From: Hordeum vulgare subsp. vulgare
Taxonomy: Eukaryota; Streptophyta; Magnoliopsida; Poales; Poaceae
Direction of reading: 5' to 3'
Assembly (NCBI RefSeq): GCF_904849725.1
Contig: NC_058522.1
Span: 434,897,529-434,961,528 of the forward strand
Length of the DNA: 64,000 nucleotides
In this document: positions 20,737 to 32,900 of the stretch, piece after piece
Numbering within the stretch: the stretch's first letter is position 1
Layout: each line of letters begins with the position of its first letter
Notes under the pieces: generated by a model
The model's database searches: none
Told to the model about the DNA's origin: nothing
What the model saw: only the letters and a program-made list of their open reading frames with translations
Position numbers and translations under genes: made by a program

Positions 20737-22159
20737 AAGTTTCCTTGGTCATGCTGGTTTCTATAGAAGGTTCATTAAAGACTTGTCTAAGATTTCTAGG
20801 CCTCTTACCAATCTCTTGCAAAAGGATATTCCTTTTGTCTTTGACGATGATTGTGAGGAAGCCTTCGAAATACTTAATAGGGCTTTGATAACTGCACCTA
20901 TTGTTCAACCACCTGATTGGAACTTGCCTTTTGAGATCATGTGTGACGCTAGTGATTATGCCATTGGTGTTGTTCTAGGGCAAAGAGTTGATAAGAAGTT
21001 GAATGTTATTCACTACGCTAGTAAAACTCTAGACAGTGCCCAAAGAAACTATGCTACTATGGAGAAGGAATTTTTCGCACTCGTGTTTGCATGTGAAAAG
21101 TTCAGGTCTTACATAGTTGATTCCAAAGTCACTATTCACACTGTTCATGCTGCTATTAAGTACCTCATGGAGAAGAAGGATGCTAAACCAAGACTTATCA
21201 GATGGGTTCTCTTGCTACAAGAATTTGATTTGCACGTTGTCGACACAAAGGGTGCTGATCACCCAGTAGCAGATAACTTGTCTAGGTTGGAGAACGTTCT
21301 TGATGACCCACAACCTATTGATGATAGCTTTCCCGATGAGCAACTGAATGTCATCAATGCTTCACGTAGTGCACCGTGGTATGCTGATTATGCAAACTAT
21401 ATCGTTGCCAAATACATACCACCTAGTTTCACGTACCAGCAAAAGAAGAAGTTCTTCTTTGACTTGAGACACTACTTTTGGGATGATCCTCACCTTTATA
21501 AGGAAGGAGTAGATGGTGTTATTAGACGTTGTGTACCTGAACATGAACAGGGACAGATCCTACAGAAGTGTCACTCCGAGGCCTACGGAGGACACCATGC
21601 GGGAGATAGAACTGCACACAAGGTATTGCAATCAGGTTTCTATTGGCCCACTCTCTTCAAGGATGCCCGTAAGTTCGTCTTGTCGTGTGACGAATGTCAA
21701 GGAATAGGTAATATTAGTAAATGTCAGGAAATGCCTATGAACTATTCACTTGTCATTGAACCATTTGATGTTTGGGGCTTTGATTATATGGGACCTTTTC
21801 CAAAATCCAATGGGTATACTCACATCTTGGTTGCTGTTGATTACGTCACTAAGTGGGTAGAAGCTATCCCCACTAGTAGTGCTGATCACAACTCTTCTAT
21901 CAAGATGCTGAAAGAAGTTATCTTCCCTAGATTTGGAGTCCCTAGATATATGATGACCGATGGTGGTTCACACTTCATTCATGGTGCTTTCCGTAAAACG
22001 CTTGCTAAGTATGATGTCAACCATAGAATTGCGTCTCCCTACCACCCTCAGTCCAGTGGTCAAGTAGAGCTAAGCAACATAGAGATTAAACTGATTCTGC
22101 AAAAGACTATCAACAGGTTTAGAAAGAATTGGTCTAAGAAGCTCGATGATGCACTGTGA
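20737..22159 (+). pseudogene. RT thumb, RNase H and integrase of element D
   Basis: After the frameshift the polyprotein continues in another frame. RNase H carries [34 protein letters not shown] and DNLSRLE. Integrase carries a zinc-binding region ([19 protein letters not shown]), a core with [19 protein letters not shown] and [12 protein letters not shown], spacing as in the D,D35E site. It stops at TGA 22157-22159 where TGG is expected (LDDAL-stop-AYRTAYKNP), a G to A change. Integrase joins the new DNA to the chromosome. Confidence 0.88.
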
Positions 22160-22719
22160 GCTTATAGAACTGCCTATAAGAATCCCATGGGCATGTCTCC
22201 GTACAAAATGGTGTACGGTAAAGCATGTCATTTACCTCTTGAGATAGAGCATAATGCTTATTGGACAATTAAAGAGCTCAACTTTGATTTCAGACTTGCC
22301 GGTGAGAAGAGTTGTTTGATATTAGCTCACTGGATGAGTCGAGAACTCAGGCATATGAGAATGCCAAGCTGTTCAAAGGGAAGGTTAAGAGGTGGCATGA
22401 TAAGAGGATACAAAAGCGTGAGTTCAATGTAGGTGATTATGTCTTGCTATATAACTCTCGTTTAAGATTCTTTGCAGGCAAGCTTCTCTCCAAACGGGAA
22501 TTTCCCTATGTTGTTGAGGAAGTATATCGTTCCGGTGCTATCAAGATCAACAACACGGAAGGTAATTGTCCGAGAATGGTAAAGGGGCAGAGAATCAAGC
22601 ATTATATCTCAGGTACTCCCATAAATGTTGAAAGCAATTTCATCACTACCATAACTCCGGAAGAATACCTAAGGGCCATTTATCAGCCTGTTTCAGACTC
22701 CGAAAACGAAGAGGTATGA
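22160..22719 (+). pseudogene. Integrase C-terminal region of element D
   Basis: Continues from the TGA with AYRTAYKNPMGMSPYKMVYGKACHLP in the same frame, then shifts frame near 22310 (one extra base). The second frame carries RIQKREFNVGDYVLLYNSRL and RSGAIKINN, the usual GPY-like C-terminal module, and ends at TGA 22717-22719. No chromodomain is visible, as expected for the Athila lineage. Confidence 0.8.
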
Positions 22720-22832
22720 GATTTGGTAAGAAAATAGAGTCCAAAACTTTTCCAATAGGAAATTTTCACCGTTTTGGAATATTTGAAAAAATACAAAAAT
22801 TGGAAGAAGTTCAAAAAGTGCGCGAGGAGGCA

Positions 22833-22920
22833 ACAAGCCTGCACGGCGCGGGGCCACCCCCTGGTCGCGCCGTGAGGGCTTGTGGCCACCTCGTGCGCCT
22901 CCCGGACTCCGTTTTAGTGC
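22833..22920 (+). promoter_or_regulatory. Internal LTR-like promoter module of element D
   Basis: A near-perfect two-part hairpin: ACAAGCC (22833-22839) pairs with GGCTTGT (22877-22883), and inside it CACGGCGCG (22842-22850) pairs with CGCGCCGTG (22866-22874). It closely resembles the inverted repeat of the LTR promoters. A weak TATA-like TTTTAGT (22912-22918) sits about where the LTRs have their TATA box. An acceptor-like TTGCCGCAG (ending 23033) precedes the next ORF by 12 bp. Confidence 0.6.
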
Positions 22921-23045
22921 AGGGGACTCCTTCTGGTCTAGAAAAAATCATAATATATACTTCCGTTCGGTCTGGCCCCTGCATCACGTAGATTTCCTCT
23001 GTTTTTCGTTTCGAGCCTGTTTTTTTGCCGCAGATCTAGGTCAAC

Positions 23046-23459
23046 ATGTCCTCTCAGGATTCAGAGGGGGAGAGCTATGTGGCAGATTACCTTGCTAACC
23101 CCAAGGTCTATGGTGACTTGGAACCATATGGTTGGACCACTCATGAGGAAGAAGACTATGATCCCAAGGGGAAGGAACAAACGAGTTCCGATGAAGAGGA
23201 GGCTCCTCTACCTCAACCTGGACGCACTCATGGGGAGTTCAAGAAGTCGAGCCTCCCTGACTCAAGGAGGAAGCCTAAGAACTTGTTTATTCCTTCTCGT
23301 TTCTTGCAGGAGAGTAAGCAGGAATTATGCCAAAGGGTGTTGAATCTTGAGGAGGAAAATGATGATCTGAGAGAGCAGAATTTTATGCTCAAGTGGAAAT
23401 TAGACAAGCTCAAGACCTCTGCAACAACTCCACCTTCACCACCAAAGGAATACAACTGA
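23046..23459 (+). CDS. 3' accessory ORF of element D, unknown function (137 aa)
   Basis: ATG at 23046 in GGTCAACATG, just after an acceptor-like site, TGA at 23457-23459. It lies between integrase and the 3' LTR, where Athila elements may carry an env-like ORF. The protein is acidic and Ser/Pro-rich at the start (MSSQDSEGESYVADYL, TSSDEEEAPLPQP). It has a coiled-coil-like C-terminal third (ELCQRVLNLEEENDDLREQ, FMLKWKLDKLK). There is no signal peptide or membrane segment, so it is not a standard envelope. It is open while gag-pol has many stops, though at this length chance cannot be excluded. Confidence 0.6.
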   Translation: MSSQDSEGESYVADYLANPKVYGDLEPYGWTTHEEEDYDPKGKEQTSSDEEEAPLPQPGRTHGEFKKSSLPDSRRKPKNLFIPSRFLQESKQELCQRVLNLEEENDDLREQNFMLKWKLDKLKTSATTPPSPPKEYN

Positions 23460-24991
23460 TCATTGGTATGGGCAATCCCCTTGGCTTGTGCCAAGCTTGG
23501 GGGAGTTGCCACGGTATCGTATCACCATCACATCTTTTGCCTTTACCTTTGTTTTAGTTTTCCTTTTCAGTTTTCTCTTTTTTCTAGTAGAGTAAAAGTC
23601 TTAGTGTTTTAGTCTTGAGTTTTGCTTTGTGTCACCCCTGATGTATTCTTGCTCGTGAGCCATATAATAAAGAGTGTCTTAGTTGAAGGGTTTTGCCTCT
23701 TGCCATGATCAAAAGAGTGAGAATAGAACAAAAGCATGAAAGATCATGTAATAATCGTATGGGAAGTGATGGCTTCACATATAAAAAGAATGATGATTGA
23801 AACTTGTTGAGGGTAGGCAAACGTAGACCTTGGTCATTGTTGCAATTAATAGGAAGTGATAAGGAAGGAGAGGTTCACATATAAATATATCATCTCTGAC
23901 ACCACCTATGATTGTGAACACTCACTAAACTATTGCATGCCTAGAAGTAGATGTTGGACAAGGAAGACAACGTAATGAATTGTGTTTGCTTGGCTCTGAA
24001 CAATGTTATATGATTAGAGATCCCTTAGCATGTGACGATTGCTTCCACCTCACATTAGCCAAAACTCCCGCACCAAGTAGAGATACTACTTGTGCATCCA
24101 TAAACCTTCAAACCAGTTTTGCCATGAGTGTCCACCATACCTACCTATGGATTGAATAAGATCCCTCAAGTAAGTTGTCATCGGTGCAAGCAATAAAAAT
24201 TGCTCTCTAATATGTATGATGTATTAGTGTGTGGAAAATAACCTTTATACGAGCCTGTGATGAAGAAGACAGAAAAGCGATAGACTGCATAATAAAGTTC
24301 TTTATCATAGGGGGCAATATAAAGTGACGTTCCTCCGCACTAAGAGGACACGCATCCAAACCTCAAAAGCGCATGACAATCTCTGCTTCCCTCTGCGAAG
24401 GGCCTATCTTGTACCTTTACTTTTTGCCCTTGAAAGAGTGATGGTGATCTTCACCAATTCCTTATTTTGCCTTTGTATTGGCTACCGTCACATGCTTGGG
24501 AAAGATCTATATTCATATGTCAACTTGGAGGTAAGTATCCATGAATTATTATTGTTGACATTACCCTTGAGGTATGCAGTTGGGAGGCAAATATAAGCCC
24601 CTATCTTTCTCTGTGTCCAGCTGAAACTTTGATCTCATGAGTACCACGTGAGTTGTAGCAACCGTAGAGAACGAAAGAATGATTGAGTATGTGGATTTGC
24701 TTTACAAGCTCTTATTGACTCTTTCTGATGTTGTGATAAATTGCAATTGCTTCAATGACTAAAGGCTATCGGTTGTTACTTCTCCGTAAGGTTCTTGATC
24801 CATGCTTTACTTTGTGAAGGAATTATCACTTTAGCATGAGAGATTATATGTTGGTTTGCTGTTCTGATCATGATCATGATGCATGCATGTTCGTATCTTG
24901 TTTTGTCGACACCTCTCTCCCTAAACATGTGGACATATTTATTGAGCTCGGCTTTCACTTGAGGACAAGCGAGGTCTAAGCTTGGGGAAGT
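23460..24991 (+). other. 3' non-coding region and PPT of element D
   Basis: No gene. It opens with an internal PPT-like CCAAGCTTGGGGGAG (23491-23505) and ends with the PPT AAGCTTGGGGAAGT (24978-24991) directly before the 3' LTR. The rest is AT-rich without obvious repeats. Confidence 0.75.
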
Positions 24992-26510
24992 TGATACGTC
25001 CATTTCGCATCATGTTTTCATGTTGATATTTATCGCTTCTTTGGCTGTTATTTCACCTCACGGTACTATTCTTATGCCTTTTCTCTCTTATTTTGAAGGT
25101 TTTCATGAAGAGGGAGAATACCGACAACTGGAATTCTGGCCTGAAAGTGGAGCTAAGTTGAGATACCTATTCTGCGCAACTCCAAACACCATGAAAGTCA
25201 ACGGATATTTTTTCCCAATATATAAAAAATACTGGGCCGAAGAAGTACTGGAGGGGCACCAGGGGGTGCCCACAAGCCTGCACGGTGGGGCCACCCCCTA
25301 GGACGCGCCATGGGGGCTTGTGGGCAGCCCACTGGCCCAGTGCCCCCCTCTTTTGCTATATGAAGGGTTTCGTCTAGAAAAAAATAAGAAGGGAGATTTT
25401 TCGTGGTTTCGCCGCCGCCACGAGGCGGAACTTCAGCAGAACCAATCTAGAGCTCCGGCAGGACGATCCTCCGGGGGCACTTCCCTCCCGGAGGGGGAAA
25501 TCGTCGCCATCGTCATCACCAACAATCCTCTCATCGGAGGGGACTCATCTCCATCAACATCTTCATCAGCACCATCTCATCTCCAAACCCTAGTTCATCA
25601 CTTGTAACCAATCTCCGTCTCGCGACTCCGATTGGTACTTGTAAGTTTGCTACTAGTGTTGATTACTCTTTGTAGTTGATGATAGTTGGATTATTTGGTG
25701 GAAGAGTTTATGTTCATATCCTTGATGCTACTCATTACACCTCTGATCATGATTATGATTATGCTTTGTGAGTAGTTACTTTTGTTCCCGAGGACATGGG
25801 ATAAGTCATGCTAATAATAGTCATGTGAATTTGGTATTCGTTCGGTATTTTGATATGTTGTATGTTGTTTTTCCTCTAGTGGTGTTATGTGAACGTCGAC
25901 TACATAACACTTCACCATTATTTGGGCCTAGAGGAAGGCATTGGGAAGTAGTAAGTAGATGATGGGTTGCTAGAGTGACAGAAGCTTAAACCCTAGTTTA
26001 TGCGTTACTTCGTAAGGGGTTGATTTGGATCCACTAGTTTAATGCTATGGTTAGACTTTGTCTTAATTCTTATTTCGTAGTTGCGGATTCTTGCGAGAGG
26101 GGTTAATCATAAGTGGGATGCTTGTCCAAGTAAGGGCAGTACACAAGCGCCGGTCCACCCACATACCAAACTATCAAAGTAACGAACGCGAATCATATGA
26201 ACATGATGAAACTAGCATGACAGAAATTCCCGTGTGTCCTCGGGAGCGTTTTTCCTCCTATAAGACTTTGTTCAGGCTTTTCCCTTGCTACAAAAGGGAT
26301 TGGGCCACTTTGCTGCACCGTTGCTACTTTTGTTACTTGTTGCTTGCTACAAATCATCTCACCACACAATCACTTGTTACCGACAATTTCAGTGCGTGCA
26401 GATTTTACCTTGCTGAAAACCACTTGTTAGATCCTCCTGCTCCTCGTTGGGTTTGACACTCTTACTTATCGAAAGGACTACGATTGATCCCCTATACTTG
26501 TGGGTCATCA
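24992..26510 (+). mobile_element. 3' LTR of element D
   Basis: 1,519 bp, TGATACGTCC to GGGTCATCA. The promoter inverted repeat is CCACAAGCC (25270-25278) / GGCTTGTGG (25315-25323), with a TATA-like CTATATGA near 25357. It differs from the 5' LTR by scattered substitutions and a shorter C-run, roughly a few percent by eye. Confidence 0.9.
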
Positions 26511-27157
26511 CACTCCTTATCTCTTTTTCCATGAGAACATCACCCAAAACATGAAAACTTCACAACACAAAACTTAAACAGAAACTCGTGATAACATTAG
26601 CACTTGAAAACAAACTACCACTTCTTTTGGTACTGTAGAAAACTTGAATTCCATCTATATTGGTGTTGGGCTACTATATTCTCACTTTTCCATGGATAGT
26701 ACCCCCCGATACTAACCATAGTTTCATCAAAACAAGCAACCAACTCAACAAAAACAGAATCTGTCAAAAACAGACAAGTCTGTAGCAATCTATATACTTC
26801 GTATACTTCTGGTACCTCGAAAAATCTGAACAATTACGACTGCCTGGGCAAAAGGTATATCAACCAGGAGCAAAAAGAATCAAATAAAAAGCTCTTTCTG
26901 AATAAAAATGAAAAATCATCTCATGAGCGAAAAGTTTTTATCTTTTTCCAGCCGTATCAAACAACCATCACCAAGACTAGTCATAAAGGTATTTCTTGTC
27001 TCAACCACAAAAAGTAACACAAGAAACAGAATCACGACATAATTATGATGGTGTGGACGCAACGAAACAGAAAGAAAAAGATAAATTCATTGGATTGCCT
27101 CCCAACAAGCGCTATTGTTTAACGCCCTTTAGCTAGGCATTGATAAATTAATGATGC
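26511..27157 (-). other. Non-coding internal region of C between D and the orphan ORF
   Basis: No gene. It matches 4767-5400 of element B closely and resumes the sequence interrupted at 16352. It holds AT-rich sequence and the motif CCTCCCAACAAGCGCT near 27098, also present in B (5360) and, inverted, in H (39455). Confidence 0.75.
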
Positions 27158-27901
27158 TCACACAAAAGACAAGAATTGAAGCACAACGAGAGCATCATAA
27201 AGCATGTGAAAATCACATCTAAGTCTAACATACTTCCTATGCATAGGCATTTTATAGGAAAATAGATTGTCAAGAAAACCAATAGTTACCATTTGCAAGG
27301 AAGAAGAACGAGACAATAGCAATCTCAACATAACGAGAGGTGATTTAGTGATATGAAAGTTTCTACCACCATATTTTCCTCTCTCATAATAATTACATGT
27401 GGGATCATATTCAAATTCAACAATGTAACAATCACAAAGGATATTCTTTTCATGATCCACATGCATGCAAAGTTGACGCTCTTCAAAAATAGTGGGATTA
27501 TCATCAACTAAAGTCATGACTTCTCCAAACCCACTTTCAATAATATTGCAAATATCATATTCATCATGAGGCTGAAACAAATTTTCAAGATCATAAGAAA
27601 AATCATCGCCCCACTCATGATCATTGCAACAAGTAGTGGACATAGCAAAACTAGCATCCCCAAGCTTAGGGTTTTGCATATTTTTAGCATGATTGTCACT
27701 AATAGAATTTATAGTGAAACCATTACAATCATGCTTTTCATCCAAGGAGCCCTCGTGAATCACTTCATAAATTTCACAATTTTGTGATTCACGCATCTCA
27801 AGAAAAACCCCATAAAGATAGTCAAGTGCACTAAACTCACTAGCAATTGGATCAACATAATTGGATCTCTTAAAGAGCTTAGCAAGTGGATGAGGATCCA
27901 T
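27158..27901 (-). CDS. Orphan ORF of element C, unknown function (247 aa)
   Basis: ATG at 27901, about 215 bp downstream of the PBS, in the gag position. Homologous to the ORF of B: shared blocks are MDPHPLA.LFKR, ALDYLYGV.LEMRES, HDCNGFTIN, GEVMTLVDDNPTIF and LCMHVDHEKNILCD. Acidic, Cys/His-containing N-terminal two thirds, then a hydrophobic and basic end (KMPMHRKYVRLRCDF) that looks intact here and frameshifted in B. No known domain recognised. One continuous frame of 247 codons in an element where other parts have decayed suggests a real protein. Its role is unknown. Confidence 0.68.
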   Translation of the reverse strand: MDPHPLAKLFKRSNYVDPIASEFSALDYLYGVFLEMRESQNCEIYEVIHEGSLDEKHDCNGFTINSISDNHAKNMQNPKLGDASFAMSTTCCNDHEWGDDFSYDLENLFQPHDEYDICNIIESGFGEVMTLVDDNPTIFEERQLCMHVDHEKNILCDCYIVEFEYDPTCNYYERGKYGGRNFHITKSPLVMLRLLLSRSSSLQMVTIGFLDNLFSYKMPMHRKYVRLRCDFHMLYDALVVLQFLSFV

Positions 27902-28116
27902 ATCACTAGATTTTCAGCAAGCGAAGATGCAAGCATATTGAAGGCACATGTCACACAAGCAAACAGAAAGCAAGCGAGAGAAAGGGAAAACAAAAAGGCA
28001 AACAAAAAAGGCAAATTGTTAAGTGGGGGAGAGGAAAACGAGAGGCAACTGGCAAACAAAGTAAATGCAAGAGATGAGTTTGCGACACTTACTTGGATGA
28101 GTTCTTGACTTGGTCC

Positions 28117-28134
28117 TCCTTGGAAACGGTGCCA
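28117..28134 (-). other. Primer-binding site of C (degenerate tRNA-Asp)
   Basis: The plus strand TCCTTGGAAACGGTGCCA matches the tRNA-Asp end at 14 of 18 positions. The position, 10 bp inside the LTR, is right. Confidence 0.75.
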
Positions 28135-28144
28135 GAAATTCTTT

Positions 28145-29705
28145 TGCTGCAGCAACAAAAGTCCTTCCTTGGCGCTTAGTAATTCTTCTTGTTACTTCTC
28201 TGGTTTGCGTCGGTTTTTCCCTTGAAGAGGAAAGGGTGATGCAGCACAGGAGCAGTAAGTATTTCCCTCAGTTTGAGAACCAAGGTATCGATCCAGAAGG
28301 AGGGCCTCGCCAAGTCCAAAGTACCTGCGCAAACACAAACAAGACTGCACCCAACGCTTCAAAGGGGTTGTCAATCCCTTCAAGATTGTTTGCAAAGTGA
28401 GATCTGAAGGCGGAAAGTGCAACGAAGTAAAAAAAGTGTAAGGCTGAAAATATGGTGTGGACTAGACCCTGGGGGCCATAGTGTTCACTAGAGGCTTCTC
28501 TCATAATAGCAAATATCATGGTGGGTGAACAAATTACTGTTGAGCAATTGATAGAACCACACAAAGTCATGACGATATCTAAGGCAATGATCATACATAT
28601 AGGCATTACGTCCGAGACAAGTAGACCGATACTTTTTGAATCTACTACTATTACTCCACACATCGACTGCTATCCAGCATGCATCTAGTGTATTGAGTTC
28701 ATGACAAACAGAGTAACGCTTTAAGCAAGATGACATGATGTAGAGGGATAATCTCAAACCAATGATGAAAACCCCATCTTATTACCCTTGATGGCAACAA
28801 CATGATGTGTGCCTCGCTACCCCTTCTGTCACTGGGTGAGGTCACCGCAGGTATGAACCCAAAACCAAGCACTTCTCCCATTGCAAGAATGATAGATCTA
28901 GTTGGCCAGACAAAACCCACAACTCGAAGAGAATTACAAGGATATGAAATCATGCCTAAGAGAGATCAGAAGAAACTCGAATAAGATTCATAGATAATCT
29001 CATCATAAATCCACAATTCATCGGATCTCGACAAACACACCGCAAAAGAAGATTACATCAGATAGATCTCCATGAAGATCTTGGAGAACTTTGTATTGAA
29101 GATTCAAGTGGGAGAAGAAGCCATCTAGATACTATCTATGGACCCGTAGGTCTATGGTGAACTACTCATGCATCATCGGAGAGGTCATGGTGTTGATGAA
29201 GAAGCCCTCCGTGTCCGAATCCCCCCTCCGGCAGGGCACCAGAACGTGCCCCAGATGGGATCTTGCAGAGACAGAAGCTTGCGGCGGCGGAAAAGTGATT
29301 TCGATGATCTCCTGATTTTTTTTGGGATTTTTAGGGAATTTATAGGCGCAACCCCTAGGTCAGGGGGCGCTCAGGGGGCCCACAAGCCTGGATGGTGCGG
29401 CCTCCCCCCTTGGCCGCGGGGTGGGGGCTTGTGTGGCCCCTGAGGCTCCCCTGCCTTGGCTCCCACGCTTCCCGATCTTCTTCCGTTCCAGAAAAAAACT
29501 TTTCGGGGATTTTCTTCCGTTTGGACTCCGTTTCAAAATCTCCTCTGAAAGGGGTCAAAAACATGGAAAAAACAGGAACTGGCACTTGGCACTGAGTTAA
29601 TAAGTTAGTCCCAAAAAATATATAAAAGGCATGCAAAACATCCAAAGTTTGACTACATAATAGCATGAAACCATCAAAAATTATAGATACGTTGGAGACG
29701 TATCA
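28145..29705 (-). mobile_element. 5' LTR of element C
   Basis: 1,561 bp, TGATACGTCTCC at 29705 to TGCTGCAGCA at 28145 (minus strand). The inverted repeat CCACAAGCC (29380-29388) / GGCTTGTG (29426-29433) lies 35 bp upstream of the minus-strand TATA box CTATAAATT (29345-29337). Confidence 0.9.
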
Positions 29706-29841
29706 ACGTTACACTTGTAGTGTGTACTTGACTTGCTATAACTGCCATAGCTGCCTCTCAACTAAAATTGGGAAAAGGCAAAATTTTGATCTTCTCAAGT
29801 AGTCTAATCACCCCACCTCTAGACATACTTTCGACCCTACA
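29706..29841 (+). mobile_element. 3' LTR of element L, remainder after C
   Basis: Begins with ACGTT, the second copy of the C target duplication (29706-29710), and continues the LTR to the ending CACCTCTAGACATACTT...CCCTACA at 29841, a common plant LTR end. Total LTR length without C is about 1.44 kb. The following ATTTC (29842-29846) would be the target duplication of L. Confidence 0.65.
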
Positions 29842-29978
29842 ATTTCCGTTTTGGTGAATTTCGAGCAAACTCGATATGTCCTATTTTTAGGCAATGTCAT
29901 GCCAAATTTTTATATGACCAACTTTGATGCATGCATGCATTTTGTTTATCACCCTTTTGCTTGTTATACCGTGCAGTC

Positions 29979-32900
29979 ATGAAGGTGAGTGGAAGGAAGG
30001 TGGAGCGATACTTGCAATCCGTGGTGATGGATATGTATGCAAATAAACGAAGTGGGATTAGATGTCCGTGTAAAAGATGCAAAGAAGGAGTAATTTTGGA
30101 CCCTTTTGATCGTGGCAGTTTGAAGGCCCACTTGATGATTAAATGGTTCATGGATGGCTATACACGGTGGAAAAGTGAGGATGATGATGATGATGATGAT
30201 GATGTTCACATGGTAGGGAATAACGGCATTGGACTAGACGAAGATATGACTGTCAGACACGGTGGCGGGGAAGAGTCCGGACACGGCGGTGGGGCAGATT
30301 CCGGACATGGTGGAGAAGAGGCGACAGCCATGCCGCAGTATTCAATGCTACTAAGTTCAGTCATGCAGGACCCTCATGTTCGAGACATCCTTCACAAGAG
30401 TACAACTAACGACATAGTTGCTTCTAGAGAGGAGGCCAAGCTGGCGCAACTTGAAGTAGACTCGAAGACTCCATTATATGATGATTGCGATCCTGAGGTG
30501 GCCCGCTTGAATTTCACGCTCGAACTTCTAAAGATGAAGGCCAAAAACAAATGGACAAACAAAAGCCTCGATGACCATTTGAAGTATCTACATAATAAAG
30601 TTCTTCCTGGGGGGAACCTATGTCCTACTAGTGTCGAGGAAGCCAAGAAAATCGTTTGCCCTCTTCATCTGCCGCACATTACATACCACACATGCATCAA
30701 CGATTGCATCATTTATCGGGGGGAGCACGTGGAAAAAATAGGTGTACAGTGTGCAATGCTTCTCGATACAAGAAGGCGGGAAAGAAAGCTCCTCAGAAAG
30801 TTGTATGGTAGTTTCCGATCAATCCCCGTCTGCAGCGGTATTTCATAGATCCTAAGGAAGCAAAGCTCATGCACTGGCATGCAGAGAGGAAGAAGCTTGA
30901 TGATGGAGATGATCCGAAGCTGACACACCTCGCAGATGCTAGCCAGTGGAGAGCATTCAACACCAAATATGGATTTTTTGGAGAAGATGCAAGGAACATA
31001 ATGCTTGGTGCAAGTACCGATGGCATGAATCCGTTTGGAAACCAGCGCACCAACCACAACACATGGACCGTCTTTGTATGGTTATACAACCTCCCCCATA
31101 GAAGTGCATGAAGACAAAGTACATACACTTGAGCATGCTGATTCAAGGGCCGAAAGAACCGGGAAATAGTATTAACATGTATATGGGGCTTCTGAAAGAG
31201 GAGCTAGACACGTTATGCAAATCGCGTGTCAAGACATGGGACGCCAACACAAGAGAATATTTCTATATGAGAGATGCGCTAATGATGACCGTGCACGACT
31301 ATCTCGGTTACGGGTACACCTCAGGCGAGGTGTGCCATGGATACCACACATCACATGCATGAGGTGCATGGATGATACAACGTCTCAACAACTTACGTCA
31401 ACGAAAGATGGCGGGTCTGGGAAAATCGTGTACATGGGGCATCGTAGAGGGCTCGAAAAGGATGCCCCGTGGAGAAAACGTGGAGATCTATTCAATGGTT
31501 TGGCTGAGCATCGAGGACCTCCTTGTAAGAGGAGCGGCACCGAAATCAACGAGCTGTTGAATAACTAGGAACAGTACCCCGCACCTGGAAACATGGAAAA
31601 GGCGCCGGAGCCGCTGCTCAAGGTATGGAAAACGAAGTCTGTTTTCTGGGTCTTGGAGTACTGGCCCAATCACGACACACCTCATTGCCTTGATCAAATG
31701 CATATCACGAAGAATGTCCTCGAGTGGTTGCTTGGCACACTTATGAACATGTCAATAATACCAAGGATGGGGCGAAGGCAATGAAAGACTTGAAAGATTT
31801 GGAGATCAGGGGGATCTCCACATGCACCGTAAAAATATGACGGAGGAGACAGAGACGACGGTGACGCCAAGTGGAAGAAAAGTCAACAAGAAGGAGGAGA
31901 ATTGTTGCCCCCTTCTTGCTTCACCTTAAGTCCGAAGGAGGTCGATCAATTTATCAAGTGCCTTACTAGAATCAAAGTCAGTTCCGGTTACTGTGGGAGG
32001 ATAAGCAGATTTCTAGACACCTAGAAGAAAAGGTTCAGTGGGATGAAGTCTCATGACTGCCACGTGATGATGACGCAGATACTCCCGGTTGCCATTAGAG
32101 CGATAACAGACAAGCACGTTTGTGAGACGCTTACTGGTCTCTGCAACTTCTTCGATGTTATCTCTCGAAAGTCCATCAGTGTAAAGGAGCTCCAAAGGCT
32201 ACATGAAGAGATCGTTGTCATACTATGTGAGCTTGAGATGTACTTCCTGCCCACGTTCTTTGACGTCATGGTGCATCTGTGTGTCCACATCGTGGACGAC
32301 ATCATCGACCTCGGGCCGACATTCCTTCACAGCATGATGTCGTTCGAGAGGATGAATGGGGTCATCAAAGGATTCATTCGTAACATGTCCCGCCCCAAGG
32401 GGAGCATCGTCCACGGGTATCTGACCCAAGATTACATCTCCTTTTGCGATAATTATATGGGCAAAGCAGACCCTGTTGCTGGTTTGCCCGTCAACAAGCA
32501 CCATGGGAGGCTCGGATGAGAAGGTCGCCACAACGGTCGGAGGGGATTGCACATGGACTACTAGGATCGACGGGGGGACTTTGACAAGGCTAACTTAGTA
32601 GTGCTACAACACCTAGATGTGGTAGATGATTATGTGACACTGCACAAAGGAATCATCACAAAGAAGTACCGTGATCAGGGGATGCGCAAGACGGATGACA
32701 AAGTTACTGTAGACCATAAAGCCGCTTTCTTGCGTTGGTTCAAAGAGCAGGTTCGTGCTAATCCCTCGGAAGAGGGCAGTGCAGACGGGTTTCTCATACA
32801 CGTCTTAGCACATGGCCCCGCGCCCAAACTCGTGTCCTATGAGGCATACGATATAAACGGGTACATGTTCTACAAGGAGGCCAAATACATGGACAATGAT

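Larger units (their letters stand above)
16353..26510 (+). mobile_element. Element D: full-length Athila-type Ty3/gypsy retrotransposon
   Basis: 10.2 kb with LTRs 16353-17878 and 24992-26510, perfect tRNA-Asp PBS, gag, protease, RT, RNase H, integrase, a 3' accessory ORF and a PPT (AAGCTTGGGGAAGT, 24978-24991). Target duplication CACTT (16348-16352) / CACTC (26511-26515) has one mismatch; element B shows that the original site was CACTC. It is inserted in the 3' region of C. All enzymes are now broken. The LTRs begin TGATAAGTCC and TGATACGTCC; the family resembles Fatima/Sabrina-like wheat elements. Confidence 0.92.
12750..29705 (-). mobile_element. Element C: non-autonomous Athila-type LTR element, complete, split by D
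   Basis: Both LTRs (12750-14306 and 28145-29705) are present with a perfect 5-bp target duplication. Without nested element D and its duplication, C is about 6.8 kb. Reading on the minus strand: 5' LTR, degenerate tRNA-Asp PBS (28134-28117), orphan ORF (27901-27158), non-coding 3' region (27157-26511 and 16352-14322), PPT (14321-14307) and 3' LTR. It encodes no recognisable gag or pol and must have been mobilised by other elements. The LTRs differ at roughly 3-5% of compared positions by eye. Confidence 0.9.

Noticed and set aside
29709..29722. CTTGTAGTG, looks like the reversed end of a CACTA element
   Set aside because: It lies inside the 3' LTR of L, directly after the C target duplication; no partner end or 3-bp duplication is visible, so it is probably chance.
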